A stretch of DNA of 64,000 nt from Saturnia japonica (taxonomy: Eukaryota; Arthropoda; Insecta; Lepidoptera; Saturniidae): positions 14,722,930 through 14,786,929 of the forward strand of contig CM065325.1 in the NCBI GenBank assembly GCA_033032175.1, read 5' to 3'. Shown here piece after piece: positions 53,401 to 61,095 of the stretch. The notes beneath the pieces are model-generated. The model saw nothing but the letters and a program-made list of their open reading frames with translations. It was not told where the DNA came from and ran no database searches. The translations under genes and the position numbers were made by a program. Position 1 is the first letter of the stretch; the number at the start of each line of letters is the position of its first letter.

Positions 53401-54870
53401 TCATCGAATATCCATTCTATGTGCAACTCCTACTTAAGTTTAGCCATTTTGAGAGCTATTTCGTTGATTTTGGTTTTTTGCGGATCTCCTCATTTCTGAC
53501 TCGTTCAAGACATTTTTATATATGGACGTTTAAGTGTTCTGTATATTTTTATAGTGTCATTTTATTTTTTTATCGTTTACAGCATTGATCGAAAGGAACC
53601 ACAATAACGATTGCTCGGAGGACGTCTCCTCCCATTTCTCTATGGTGCTGAAGCAGCTCTTGGAGGAGAACATACCTGGCCTGCCGCCCGGTGGTGGATT
53701 AGCTGCCAAGTAAGTGCGAACTTCCATTTTTATATTAGCCCGATAAAAACGAATGGTTTCAAAACACAAGAAATCTACGATGGAGCAACTAAAAATCAAT
53801 ACCAGATTTGTATGCACCTTGTTTTAAATATCTCGTGTGACGTTGTTTACAATGTTTCCATAGCTACAGTACACATCCTTGGAGATTAGGGGGAGGGGGG
53901 GGGGGGGGTCGTGCACCTGTGACAACGCCTTGGGTTCGCACCATTAGTTTGCGTTCACATTAATCAAATCCTTATTATTTCGTTTTGGAAGGGAAGGGAA
54001 GTGACAAACACGTCATACAAGGCATAGTTTTAGGAAATAAACAACTTTCTATTTATGTTACGTATTTAGTTTAATACAGAGATAAACTACAAATGTCCTA
54101 TTAACAATAAAAAAAGAAAACATTGTTCTGTTCAAGTTATTGTTTTCGATATTACTATGAACAAATTGTGATAAGAAGTCAGCTGATTTTAAAGCCTCTT
54201 TCTGCAGTAAATATTAATTTTTCATCGACTTGCTTCTTCCTTATACTATCGGTCACTATAACCGGACATAATTTCTTAAAAATAGGTCATAATAAGCGAT
54301 ATATCACTATAATCGAAGTCATAATATCCGAACTTTGTTATAAAGAATTTTATGTGGAAACCCAACTTTGTACTGCAATTACTTCATATTAAACGGTTGA
54401 TTAATATAGGCCGAATCATAATAAATGGAGTCTACTCTATATACATTTCATTGAAATATTTTGGCGTAAAAGCTAACCATGTCTATTTACAACCCCATTT
54501 TTCGGGGGGTTCCCATATTATTGCCGTGCACGGTGCGGCGCCCTATTCAAAATATGTGTGCAGTGACATTAATCGGGCACATAAATAAAACAACTTTTTA
54601 AATAAACTTCACAGTCTGAGGATTTTTTAGTTTGTACCGGCTTCTGTTTTCCATTTTCTGGAAACTAAGCGATGCATTGCAGCGCCCCTATTTACCCATC
54701 ATGGCACTTGATGCAGGTAATATGAATTCAGTTTTCTTTTGTGTATAATAAAAAATTTTATAATTTTCAGGCAATCGCTTTTGGATAAAATATACAGGGA
54801 ATTCTATCCGGACCACAAGGATAGCTCGGAGACTTTCGACAACCAGGCCGAGTTGGCGGACTCTAACTAA
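25605..54870 (+). CDS. Ppm1: Protein phosphatase 1A/1B-like (PP2C, PPM1 family), complete, four exons
   Basis: Mg/Mn-dependent serine/threonine phosphatase of the cytosol and nucleus; relatives of this PPM1A/B group dampen stress-kinase and SMAD signalling (family knowledge). Exons are 25605-26417, 30679-30796, 53583-53709 and 54771-54870, with phases 0, 1, 2 all agreeing; the product is 385 residues, as in human PPM1A (382). Start MGAFLNKPETRKYNEGG is the conserved family N-terminus, with Gly2 available for myristoylation. Metal and phosphate residues are present: R33, E37/D38 in VEMEDAH, D60/G61 in VFDGHAG, CGDSRAVL, GSLAVSRALGDYEYK, ACDGVWDV and KGSKDNMSIVLV. A C-terminal helical region (SMVLKQLLEENIPG) follows. 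Intron 2 is 22.8 kb and full of transposons. The gene is divergent from mtIF2. PPM1A versus PPM1B cannot be separated here. Confidence 0.95.
26600..27080 (+). repeat. Dispersed SINE/LINE-3'-like repeat, two partial tandem copies
   Basis: The unit GAGCTCTGGAAACCCTACTCA, ACAGTAGGAACACAA, GGTTACTGGGCTGC...TATGATTGAGG, TTCCAACAGTTGGGCC appears at about 26690-26790 and again, diverged, at about 26835-26945. Related sequence is at 35370-35500. The GATAGTAAGCGGCTACCATAG start recurs as GATGGTAAATGGTTACCGTCG at 31880. These are common lepidopteran interspersed blocks. Confidence 0.6.
29030..29170 (+). repeat. SINE-like repeat, same family as 755-910
   Basis: CACTAAGCCTAGTGG, CTCTCAAGTACAGCTGCC, GATTTTCAACTTGATGG and GTAGCTTGCCAGGCGGG match the other copies in order. 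Confidence 0.6.
29355..29430 (+). repeat. Repeat block shared with the LINE remnant at 6096
   Basis: GCAGGCCGGCATGACAGTGA and the following GGATTGTGGATCTCTCGGTGG parallel 6096-6165. It is probably a fragment of the same jockey-like element's 3' end. Confidence 0.5.
29915..30150 (-). repeat. tRNA-derived SINE
   Basis: On the minus strand there is a tRNA-like head with an A-box-like TGATAGCGTG stretch and a B box, GAGTTCGAATCTC, at about 30100-30112. The body follows, shared with the 755, 4645 and 29030 copies. It is not a functional tRNA, because the cloverleaf cannot be completed. Confidence 0.65.
30418..30665 (+). repeat. Dispersed repeat shared with 438-720, abutting PPM1 exon 2
   Basis: It shares AAACGTAACGCTTTTTATAA, AGGAGTAAACTCCA and a GACTGACCGTCCGACCGTCC run with the reverse complement of 438-720. 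It ends about 13 bases before the exon 2 acceptor, so it may supply the branch point and polypyrimidine context. Confidence 0.55.
30679..30796 (+). CDS. Ppm1: PPM1 exon 2, last metal-binding Asp
   Basis: It begins GSKDNMSIVLVVFPAAP, with the conserved D of KDNMS, and ends DETLRQRLT plus one base. The donor GTTGCT is weak, yet the phase matches exon 3 exactly. If unspliced, the frame continues 43 residues to a stop at 30925, a possible alternative C-terminus. Confidence 0.92.
32388..33512. mobile_element. hAT-like non-autonomous element with a nested Tigger derivative
   Basis: The terminal repeats are CAGCGGTTCCCAAACTGT on the left and CAGGGGTTCCCAAACTGT inverted on the right. The CAGxGGTTCCCAAACT end is of the hAT style. 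No 8-base duplication is visible (ATATAAGG versus TATTGTAA), so the boundaries are moderately sure. Without the nested 524 bases the element is about 600 bases and non-coding. Confidence 0.65.
32918..33441. mobile_element. Tigger deletion derivative (MITE), copy 1
   Basis: Both ends match the 10346-12200 element (T/CAGTGTAAACTCTTTATAACG). It keeps the transposase start region (reverse complement of CTAATCGCTTTCCGTTTACTG, at about 33040-33066) but lacks nearly all of the coding region. Length 524 bases. It is nested in the hAT-like element. Confidence 0.88.
33625..33648 (+). repeat. Poly(A) tract
   Basis: A run of about 22 A; possibly a retroposed 3' tail, but no body was recognised beside it. 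Confidence 0.7.
34555..34970 (+). repeat. Dispersed repeat family A, partial and rearranged copy
   Basis: GGTCCAACCATTTTGACGGG, TTTCACCGGCAGATAGCTAA and AGTAACATAGGCCACTTTTA match family A on the plus strand. The first 25 bases (ACTAGCGGTGCTCCGCGGC) match the opposite-strand end, so the copy is inverted at its left end or both termini are alike. Confidence 0.55.
35799..36004. repeat. Short inverted repeat forming a 58-bp hairpin
   Basis: Arms 35799-35856 and 35947-36004 pair with about three mismatches over 58 bases, around a 90-base loop. Arm core: TCTCAAACATGC, GGAAATATTGTCATT, AAGAACACGCGAAG. Confidence 0.85.
40870..41060 (+). mobile_element. Retroelement-like 3' block
   Basis: GTGGGGAAATCCTTC, GCTGGGAAACTCGAGAGGGG, TATGTCGGACTCTTACCGAC, TAAAACCCCACGGTGTTCT is a stereotyped block that I recognise from lepidopteran interspersed repeats. 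It is a single copy in this window. Confidence 0.45.
41468..41985 (+). repeat. Dispersed repeat family A, best-preserved plus-strand copy
   Basis: Runs from AAGTGTCTATGTG to GAAGCCGCGGGCACAGCTAG with a (TGTC)n patch near 41578. It contains every block of the family and can serve as the local reference. Confidence 0.75.
42649..44184. mobile_element. Element with AAAGCCxxGTACACAC inverted termini, interrupted by a Tigger derivative
   Basis: Left AAAGCCCCGTACACACA and right AAAGCCTTGTACACACA (inverted) bracket about 1.5 kb. The interior holds a GC-rich patch (43030-43300) and the nested Tigger derivative. The class is not identified. Confidence 0.55.
43325..43996. mobile_element. Tigger deletion derivative (MITE), copy 2
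   Basis: 672 bases with intact CAGTGTAAACTCTTTATAACG termini and TA duplications at 43323-43324 and 43997-43998. Like copy 1 it keeps the reverse complement of the transposase start (about 43570-43614) and the right subterminal TTATAAAGGATAACGTTATA. Confidence 0.9.
44387..44765 (+). repeat. Dispersed repeat family B (CTAGCxGGTACCCGCGAC type)
   Basis: Starts TACTAGCAGGTACCCGCGAC, TTCGTCTGCG and ends TTTTTGCGTGATTGAGTAAC, AAACAT...TTTCACATTTATTATATTA, AATAGGA. I recognise this as a very common lepidopteran interspersed repeat. A truncated start is at 12410. Confidence 0.65.
45321..46268 (-). mobile_element. DUF4817/DDE-type transposon, copy 1: keeps N-terminal part, lacks C-terminal end
   Basis: The right TIR, ACAGGGTGGGCCAGAAAG on the minus strand, ends near 46266. 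The frames after it read FNGAQRAF, FRREFGLHD and IRSWVRKFEDT (the DUF4817-like N-terminal DNA-binding region, in two frames). The core at 45267-45875 has ILFSDEAQFHLNGHVNKQN, KVTVWAAILAHGIIGPYFFE, VTVNSDRYIAMLRDFF and WFQRDGATCRT. The copy stops at ISRRGHQE, without the third catalytic segment, and joins unrelated sequence at about 45321. Confidence 0.8.
46577..46783 (+). other. 68-codon open frame, unit 1 of duplication
   Basis: MIRISSYVHLYDHSNDINEL... ends in SSKSKVQCQ. No family recognised. It is followed by the dispersed block GGGACCACCCTTGAGGTACC, common in lepidopteran repeats, so it is probably a retroelement remnant and not a gene. The twin at 49584-49790 differs at two residues. Confidence 0.35.
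47183..47678 (-). repeat. Dispersed repeat family A, in duplication unit 1
   Basis: Minus-strand copy, from CTAGCTGTGCTCCATGGC to TCAATTTTGTTAATTG. Confidence 0.72.
48398..49268 (-). mobile_element. DUF4817/DDE-type transposon, copy 2: keeps both TIRs and C-terminal part, lacks N-terminal domain
   Basis: TIRs are ACAGGATGGACCAGAAAG (left) and ACAGGGTGGGCCAGAAAG (right, inverted). The C-terminal part, absent from copy 1, reads LKSPDLTPPDFFMWGYLESR then VYSNNLATINQL at about 48640-48745. Relative to copy 1, about 420 bases are missing at 49201-49203, which removes the N-terminal domain and the transposase start. Confidence 0.8.
50187..50685 (-). repeat. Dispersed repeat family A, in duplication unit 2
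   Basis: Near-identical twin of the 47183-47678 copy, as expected from the tandem duplication. Confidence 0.72.
51610..51868 (-). repeat. tRNA-derived SINE
   Basis: The minus-strand head GCCTAGTGGTCGTAAGC holds the A box, and GGGTTCGAATCCCAGG is a perfect B box and T-arm. A body follows, ending in ACCTCTGTCTAACCC, ATCGGGGAATACAGGCGTGA, a typical lepidopteran SINE 3' end. The tRNA-like part cannot form a normal acceptor stem, so it is not a tRNA gene. Confidence 0.82.
52310..52420 (-). mobile_element. RTE-like LINE 3' terminal scrap
   Basis: GCACAAAGACGTCTACTTCT, CGACATAGGCCTTCCC, ATGATCGCCAAAATGATG correspond to the extreme 3' coding end of the LINE at 2180-2790. Confidence 0.55.
53340..53520 (-). 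mobile_element. RTE-like LINE fragment next to PPM1 exon 3
   Basis: The sequence CATACGCGTTCTCCACTTAA, GAACTCTTTGGCC, TTAGCCATTTTGAGAGCTAT, GGATCTCCTCATTTCTGACT parallels 2330-2490. It ends about 65 bases before the exon 3 acceptor. Confidence 0.6.
53583..53709 (+). CDS. Ppm1: PPM1 exon 3, C-terminal helices
   Basis: Acceptor TTTACAG, then (A)LIERNHNNDCSEDVSSH, SMVLKQLLEENIPG and LPPGGGLAA, donor GTAAGT. The segment matches the C-terminal lobe specific to PPM1A/B. Confidence 0.9.
53710..54770. other. PPM1 intron 3
   Basis: GT-AG intron. It holds a poly(G) tract at 53887-53909 and no recognisable element. Confidence 0.7.
53887..53909 (+). repeat. Poly(G) tract
   Basis: About 21 G with one A; G-quadruplex potential on the PPM1 transcript. 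Confidence 0.85.
54771..54870 (+). CDS. Ppm1: PPM1 exon 4, C-terminus and stop
   Basis: It encodes (K)QSLLDKIYREFYPDHKDSS, then ETFDNQAELADSN and TAA. Possible poly(A) signals AATAAA follow at 55434 and 55510. Confidence 0.88.
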
Positions 54871-56891
54871 TAAGCCGCATCTACGTAAACACACTGACGA
54901 AACTAATTGTACACTACTCCTCGGTATGTTAGCATAAGGTATTACGTCACTCCGTTAGGTATTTCACGACAGTCGGGTCTGTCAAATTATAATTTATATA
55001 CATCTCGATTAACCCTAAAGCCTTTGCTTTAGTGTGTATTGTCAACTATTTGTAGAAAAAAAAGGTTATTTATCTTTCTAAATTTTAGATAATCTTGATT
55101 TTGTTAAAATCGAATTATGTCTCTCATAGTGCGCATAAAATAGGGTAGTGTACCATTTCGTCCTATTATTTAGCTGAATAACGAAAGAGTAGAAATCGAA
55201 TAGATTTACAACTGCTTTGTAAAAAAAAAAATTCAATGGTTTTGTGCATAACGATTCGAAAAGAAGGCAGATGTGATTTTGTTCGATTTCATTATTAGTT
55301 CGCTATCGCACTTCATCCTGTTGATTATTTTAAATTATGACCACCTTAAATCTCTACGTTATATTCATATCTGATTCTGTCTATAAAGGTGGCTCTAAAA
55401 AGTTTTTTTTACTTTACTCAAATTTTTTTCATAAATAAAGTAGCGACCTCTTTAAAATGAAATATCAACTAAATTATTTCAGAATATTTACAATGTCAGT
55501 GTGAGATGAAATAAAAATTCTTTATTTGCCACTTTATTGTCTATGGTCTTATGTAATAAATACTCTATTGCTTGCAAAAATGCGAAGTATTACAAATCAT
55601 AGACAAGGTATAATTTTTATAAAAATTGCCTGCATAGTTTGTTTTTTCAACAAAATTCTGACGTTTGAAATGCAGTGTTGGTACAAATATTCAGTTTTCG
55701 CTAATGCTGAAAATATAAAAAAAAAAACGGTTACATAAAACGGTACATAATATTAAATCCATCGTGTTTAATTTTTTTGTAGTTTTAAATTAGTTTCGCG
55801 TTAACATTGGCCAATCGTGAATGTTATAATTAGATATGTAATATAGATATTCGAGTGAAAATAAAAATTAGTATACCTTCATTACGGACCTGTTTGTTTT
55901 GTGACGTTTACTTCTATAATCGATAATTCAAAATGGCCAGTCACGTTTACTTTAAATCTATGATAAACCATTCATATTATTATTATTTTGTTTTCTTTTT
56001 TCGTACTCGAGAGCCTAAGAAAAATATGTTAGTAAAAGGATTAAAGGAATTCTCATAATTCTTTTTTGTCTATTTTTCATTTTGTACATAATATATGTTT
56101 ATATATAATATACTATATTACAACTGCGTAGTCATTATCCAAAATATTAATAACTATTTTTAATCGGGGAGTGGATACTTGGGATTTTTTTATTTGTTAG
56201 TTAATATTTCATTTCTTTTTGAATAGTTAAATTACTTAATTTGTTTTTCGTGTTCCAATCATACGTCGTAGGACTTTTTTCTGAGCATTACGCTACATTG
56301 AACAACGATTTCTTTGTGTTATTTATTTATTTGCAGATTGTAAAATGGTTTCATGAACTAATAATGTCCTTTCGAAAGCTGGCTATCATGAGTGTTGTAG
56401 ACATAAGTCGATTAAAAAATTTTGTTCGTGCATCAAATTATGGTATTTGTCGTGCTTTTCAAATTACTTAGTATTTAGAGATGAGTTTCTAATAAATTTT
56501 GTTTGATTTTCGTTTCTTTAAAGATCCGAACTGTGAAAAGAGGTATGGCCAAGTTCAACTTTAATCAACATCGTTGTATCGTGTTCCATTTAGGGCATTC
56601 CTGAATGGTTGATCTAGAACGTTCCTCTTCGTTTGTGATGTTTTGAATAGTTATTTGACCTGAAAGCTTCCCAGGAATTTTTCGAGAAATTTTTATTTTG
56701 GGGTTCACAGGGAATGTTTACTACAACCATTTATCTAGTTTTGTTACTCAACAGAACTTAAATTCCAATTTGCATATAAATTTTCATCTCGCTTTTCTTC
56801 CCAGAGGTTGAATAAAGTTGTAAAAACCCCCTTAAATAAAGAGAAGAAAAAAAGACAGATTTCTGTAGGTCTCTGCAACTTTTATTAAACC
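54871..56891. other. PPM1 3'UTR and downstream flank
   Basis: AT-rich. AATAAA hexamers at 55434 and 55510 could end the transcript; another lies in GAAAATAAAAATTAG near 55860. No other gene is seen. Confidence 0.45.
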
Positions 56892-57479
56892 TTTCGATTT
56901 ACTACACAACTGATTTTAAACGTAAATAGTAAAATAAAATAAAAAAGCATTTCTTAGTTGATGCTTACCACACTCGAGTATCAGGATCTTAAAACCAGCA
57001 GTGTAAGTGTTCAGATTGGTGGACATCATTTTCTTATCTGTCAACACCAATTTTATCACCTGTCAACCCGCCATGGCCATACATGATTTTATCATGTCTT
57101 AAAACTTTTTTGAAACAATTTATTTCTAGGACAAAAGACAATTTGTGTCCCTTTTTTTAAACGTTTGATAAAAAAAAATCAAAGACGATTCATATGTTGT
57201 TTGGAAATATACAAAAAATATAATTTTTATTGATATGCCTTCTGCTTATAATATTTTTTTCATAATTTTATTAGAACTATGAACTCAAGCGTGAAATGTA
57301 TTTGCAAATATTGTTGACAGGTAAGCAGTAGCGCATACAAAAATACTTTAAAAATGATCAAACCATGTGTGTGATATTTGTTTGTTTGCAAAAAATGACA
57401 CTTTATATTCTAAATGTAAAACTACAAATATTTAAAACATGACGCAAAGACCACCCAAATGTCGGCCTTTCAACTTTTG

Positions 57480-57588
57480 CCTCGGCGATTCTTGAAGATA
57501 AACATCCTGCCTCCTTGATTCTTGAATATAAACATCCTGCCTCCTTGATTCTTGAATATAAAATGCCTGCCTCGGCGATTGTAAAAAA
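57480..57588 (-). repeat. 30-bp tandem repeat, about 3.4 copies
   Basis: Unit CTTGATTCTTGAATATAAAC ATCCTGCCTC; the outer units carry CTCGGCGATT in place of CTCCTTGATT. On the minus strand it encodes a 10-residue repeat, RQDVYIQESR. Confidence 0.85.
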
Positions 57589-57669
57589 ATCATGTTCCGT
57601 TTTCCGCGCTTGAGTCGTCGATGGAGTCCCATATTCCGTTACTTCGCTCGCTCGACGACTCGCTTAGGC

Positions 57670-57890
57670 CATGTGACATGAGCACATGATGTCCTCCATG
57701 TTGATCCACCATATTGAACTGTTTCTGGATGGTTGTTATTTGTGAAGGAAGCGAAGACGACGTCCTCCGTCTTGGTGACAACCATCGTGAACTGTTTCTT
57801 GTTGATTGGTCTTGGAGAAAGAAGCATAGGCGACGTCCTCCGACTTGGTCCCAACATCTTGACTGTTTCTGGTTGGTTGGTCTCGAAGAA
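57670..57890 (-). repeat. 72-bp degenerate tandem repeat, about 3 copies
   Basis: Each unit carries GACGTCCTCC-like, CTTGACTGTTTCTGG-like and TTGGTCTTGGAGAA-like blocks. On the minus strand (57639-57980) they give 24-residue repeats of the form TNxPETVxM...SRRTS. Confidence 0.7.
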
Positions 57891-58617
57891 GGAAGATGTA
57901 GATGTCAAGGCGCCGAGCGAGCGAGGCGACAAGTTCACCAAGTTTGTCAAAAATAAATTATATATACGAGTACATACCACTATAAGATGTCTCTAATTAT
58001 TTCTAGTTTTTTTTATTGAGTGATTTCTTTAAAAAGTTACTCTAGCAACACATTTTTAGTTTAGCAAATCTGAATCATGCAACTGTAATTTATTAATCTT
58101 TCCTGTGAAGTTATCCGAAATTTATAAAAATAATAAGTTTCTAAAAAAATTCAAATAAAAATTTTTACATCGGGGAGTTTCGTCCCGGTAATATATCATT
58201 ATGACATTTAGAAAATCTATTTAGAGGCTTTTTTTAAATTACTACACCATTTTATCTCATGAGTATTAAAAAGGGACAAACGTTCCTTTTCAACGTTCAA
58301 CGTTTTAAACGTTCAAACAATCGTCTTTGATTTTTTTTTATCAAACGTTTAAAAAAAGGGACACAAATTGTCTTTTGTCCTAGAAATAAATTGTTTCAAA
58401 AAAGTTTTAAGACATGATAAAATCAGGTATGGCCGTGGCGGGTTGACAGGTGATAAAATTGGTGTTGACAGATAAGAAAATGATGTCCACCAATCTGAAC
58501 ACTTACACTGCTGGTTTTAAGATCCTGATACTCGAGTGTGGTAGGCATCAACTAAGAAATGCTTTTTTATTTTATTTTACTATTTACGTTTAAAATCGGT
58601 TGTGTAGTAAATCGAAA

Positions 58618-60330
58618 ATTGATTTGATTATTAAGTTATGTAATATATTTCAAAATCACCTGACTCGGCCATCTTTCTGTATCATAGTAATTTACACAGA
58701 AATGTCTTCTGAACTTAAACTCATGAGATATTTATTAAATTCAATATATTTCATACCTTTGTATTTAACGGTAGGTATCTGATTAATAAGACATGTAGTA
58801 AATAGGCTAAAACACAAATGGAGTTTGATTAATATTATGTTTTTGTGGATATTTTTTTTATATTCGATTTAAAAAAGGTCGTAATATTAAATTATCGTAG
58901 GATAACATTTGTACTTCGTCTGTGTTTGATTGGAATTTAATATAAATCATATCTACATTAGTTGGTCTATTATTGTACAATTCGATGACTAATAAAAACC
59001 ATTCTTTTTATAATGAATGGTAGTTATTTGTTTGGGTGTTTCTAAAGTTTTAATTTTAGGATTTCAACTCAAAGAAATGTTTATTTGCGATTGTAAATTT
59101 GGAGGATTTTGGTCTGCTGATTTTTTAAAAATAAATTTCAATGAATGTGTTATATATATCTAGGCATTTTTTGTTTTTATTAACAGAATATATTATCTCA
59201 ATAATGAACTTATTGTCGGTATAAAAATATTTTTTCGTACTGGCAACAATACAGTTTAGTTTCACACTCTGTTCGCTTTGTTGTCTATTTAGAGTGCTAT
59301 TTAAATATTATGATAATGTGTATGTATGTAGTAATTTCTTTTTTTATTTTGAAAATAATTTTAGACCAAATATTATTGACAGTGATTTCGATATGTACTT
59401 TTGTTCATCCGTGATGAGTATATATAGGTTTATGTCTCGCTGGTTTTTTTTATTTTATTTTAGTTGTACTTCTTTTTTGTCAAAAGTCGTTGTCATAGAG
59501 TGTGTCTCGTTATTATCTAGTAGACGCTTGAACAATAAATACATTGTACCTTTAAAAACTTATTTTATTTATTTTTATTAATTTGGATATAACCTGAGTT
59601 TGAAATTTTTTTTATATAATTATATCTGGTATTGTTCTATATTGTCGTTATTTGTTATTACCATGGAGAATACTACTTCTATTCTTCATGGTTATTACGT
59701 GAATTTGAATAGATAAAAAATGTTCTATAGAGTATATAGTATGTATACAGATTAGAAATGAAAATCAAATGTGTAAAATAAATTTAAAAAATAATCTTTA
59801 TCTATAATATAAAAATTAACGAAAATAAATAAATTTCAGAATTACCTACACATTCACAAATTGATAGTTGCGTAGATTATATAGGTTTACTGGAAATAAA
59901 TATTTAGAATATGTGGATTTGTGTTTGAAAATTATATTATCCACTCTATAAATTTATATGATATAAAGCTATGACTACATTAAAAACTGTAAAAGCAGTT
60001 AAAACGAACTGCAAACAAACAAAGCTGTAAAAGCAATAACGAAAATACTGCACATCTGCTTCAGGACTGCCCCAGATTTGATTAAGCGGTTAGACCAGTA
60101 GATAGTTTGCGGAAACCTTTGGTTCTTTCGTGCTTTTGGATTTGTTGCGCAAGGAGTCCGCCATCGAGTCTTTTGATGACCTTGCAAGGCTTATTGTGGT
60201 CAATCTCAAGACGTTTTACAAATTTTGATATTACTGTGACTTATTCTACCTTACCTATTTACCTAATATACGTTTAAAATATAATATAGATCGACAACTC
60301 GATAGATAAAAAGCATAGTAAGTAAGTACC
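58618..60330. other. AT-rich intergenic, no gene seen
   Basis: Only short AT-driven frames. On the minus strand at about 60080-60180 a 24-codon frame starts MADSLRNKSKSTKEPK; too short to support. Confidence 0.4.
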
Positions 60331-60339
60331 CTCTTAGAT

Positions 60340-60770
60340 GTTTTAACTGCCGGGCGCGCGGGCGTCCCGTGACCGCCGCCATTTTTATATTAACAAACAA
60401 CACCATTAGATATTAATGTATTTTATTGTATGCGTCCCGGCGGCAATGCTGAATTGTTTCGAAGGATCTTCAGGGAGCTCGAGAAGCCATTTTTAGGTTT
60501 ACTGAGTTAGGCCCTGGCTACACGCACCGTCTTGCCTATGCAGTCCAACTGTGCAGTAATTACTGTACAAAAAAGACGGAACATCTCACAGTGGTCACAC
60601 GTGCAGGTAAGCTCGTGTAAACCACAGAACATAGCGTTCTGAGAGTAGGTAAACTCGCTGACAAAACCGTGCAAACAGAAACTGCGCAGTCCAATTTTCA
60701 GCATTTGAACGATTGCACAAGCCACCCGCGCCTACGCGAGCTACCGTCCAGACGCAGCACGCTCTTGCGC
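60340..60770. other. GC-richer block of unknown nature
   Basis: CCGGGCGCGCGGGCGTCCC and GTGACCGCCGCCATTTTTA, then GCGTCCCGGCGGCAATGCTG, stand out against the AT-rich surroundings. From 60510 a block starting GGCCCTGGCTACACGC looks like an interspersed element; a similar GCCTGGCATACACGC is at 61198. No coding frame was recognised. Confidence 0.4.
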
Positions 60771-60771
60771 A

Positions 60772-60877
60772 AATTTATTTGTACAGTATAAAGAACAATT
60801 ACATTCTGTGAGCATTTTAATTATGTATAAAAATCCTTCTGAAATTTACTATTTTTTACTGAACGCTATAATAATTA
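60772..60877. repeat. 106-bp direct repeat, copy 1
   Basis: Identical by eye to 63895-64000. It lies in the presumed 3'UTR of the Dpy-30-like gene and includes its candidate poly(A) signal. Confidence 0.95.
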
Positions 60878-60945
60878 AGATTAGGTTTTGCTATCAGTAT
60901 AAAACGTTAAAGAATGTTGTATCAAAAATAATTGAAAATTATTTA

Positions 60946-61095
60946 TCAATCATTGTACAAGTGGAAAATATTTATAAAGTCTCGTTGCGCGTTTTCTGCT
61001 TGATATATAGTTTGGTTTTGGAGATTATCAGACTCCTCCGGTTTACGACGTTTCACCTGCTTCGCTTTCCAAGCTATACTGGCAGCAACCGCTTT
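60946..61095 (-). CDS. Dpy-30-like gene, last exon
   Basis: Acceptor TTTCAG, then KAVAASIAWKAKQVKRRKPE...NAQRDFINIFHLYND and TGA; the 50 codons include the stop. Lys/Arg-rich, probably helical. Confidence 0.55.
   Translation of the reverse strand, partial: KAVAASIAWKAKQVKRRKPEESDNLQNQTIYQAENAQRDFINIFHLYND

Larger units (their letters stand above)
30797..53582. other. PPM1 intron 2, 22.8 kb, built largely of transposons
   Basis: No host exon could be recognised. Elements are listed separately. The stretches 31000-32380, 33650-34550, 35000-35790, 36010-41460 and 50690-51600 are AT-rich and hold only short frames; blocks at 31850-32000, 35370-35620 and 39700-39770 are SINE-like repeats. Confidence 0.55.
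56892..58617. mobile_element. Long inverted-repeat element with internal tandem repeats
   Basis: Arms of about 300 bases (56892-57192 and 58319-58617) are near-complementary, beginning TTTCGATTTACTACACAAC. The 1.1-kb centre carries a 30-bp tandem repeat (57480-57585) and a 72-bp tandem repeat (57670-57890), with open frames on both strands but no transposase motif. It lies downstream of PPM1. Confidence 0.8.

Noticed and set aside
57480..57588. CRISPR-like regular repeat
   Set aside because: Units of 30 bp are directly adjacent without spacers, in a eukaryotic genome; it is a simple tandem repeat.
57639..57980. Open frame of 113 codons on the minus strand as a gene
   Set aside because: It consists of degenerate 24-residue repeats inside an inverted-repeat element, with frames open on both strands; no start context, splice site or family.
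60080..60180. Minus-strand 24-codon frame MADSLRNKSKSTKEPK
   Set aside because: Too short, no splice signals, and only a loose resemblance to known small basic proteins.
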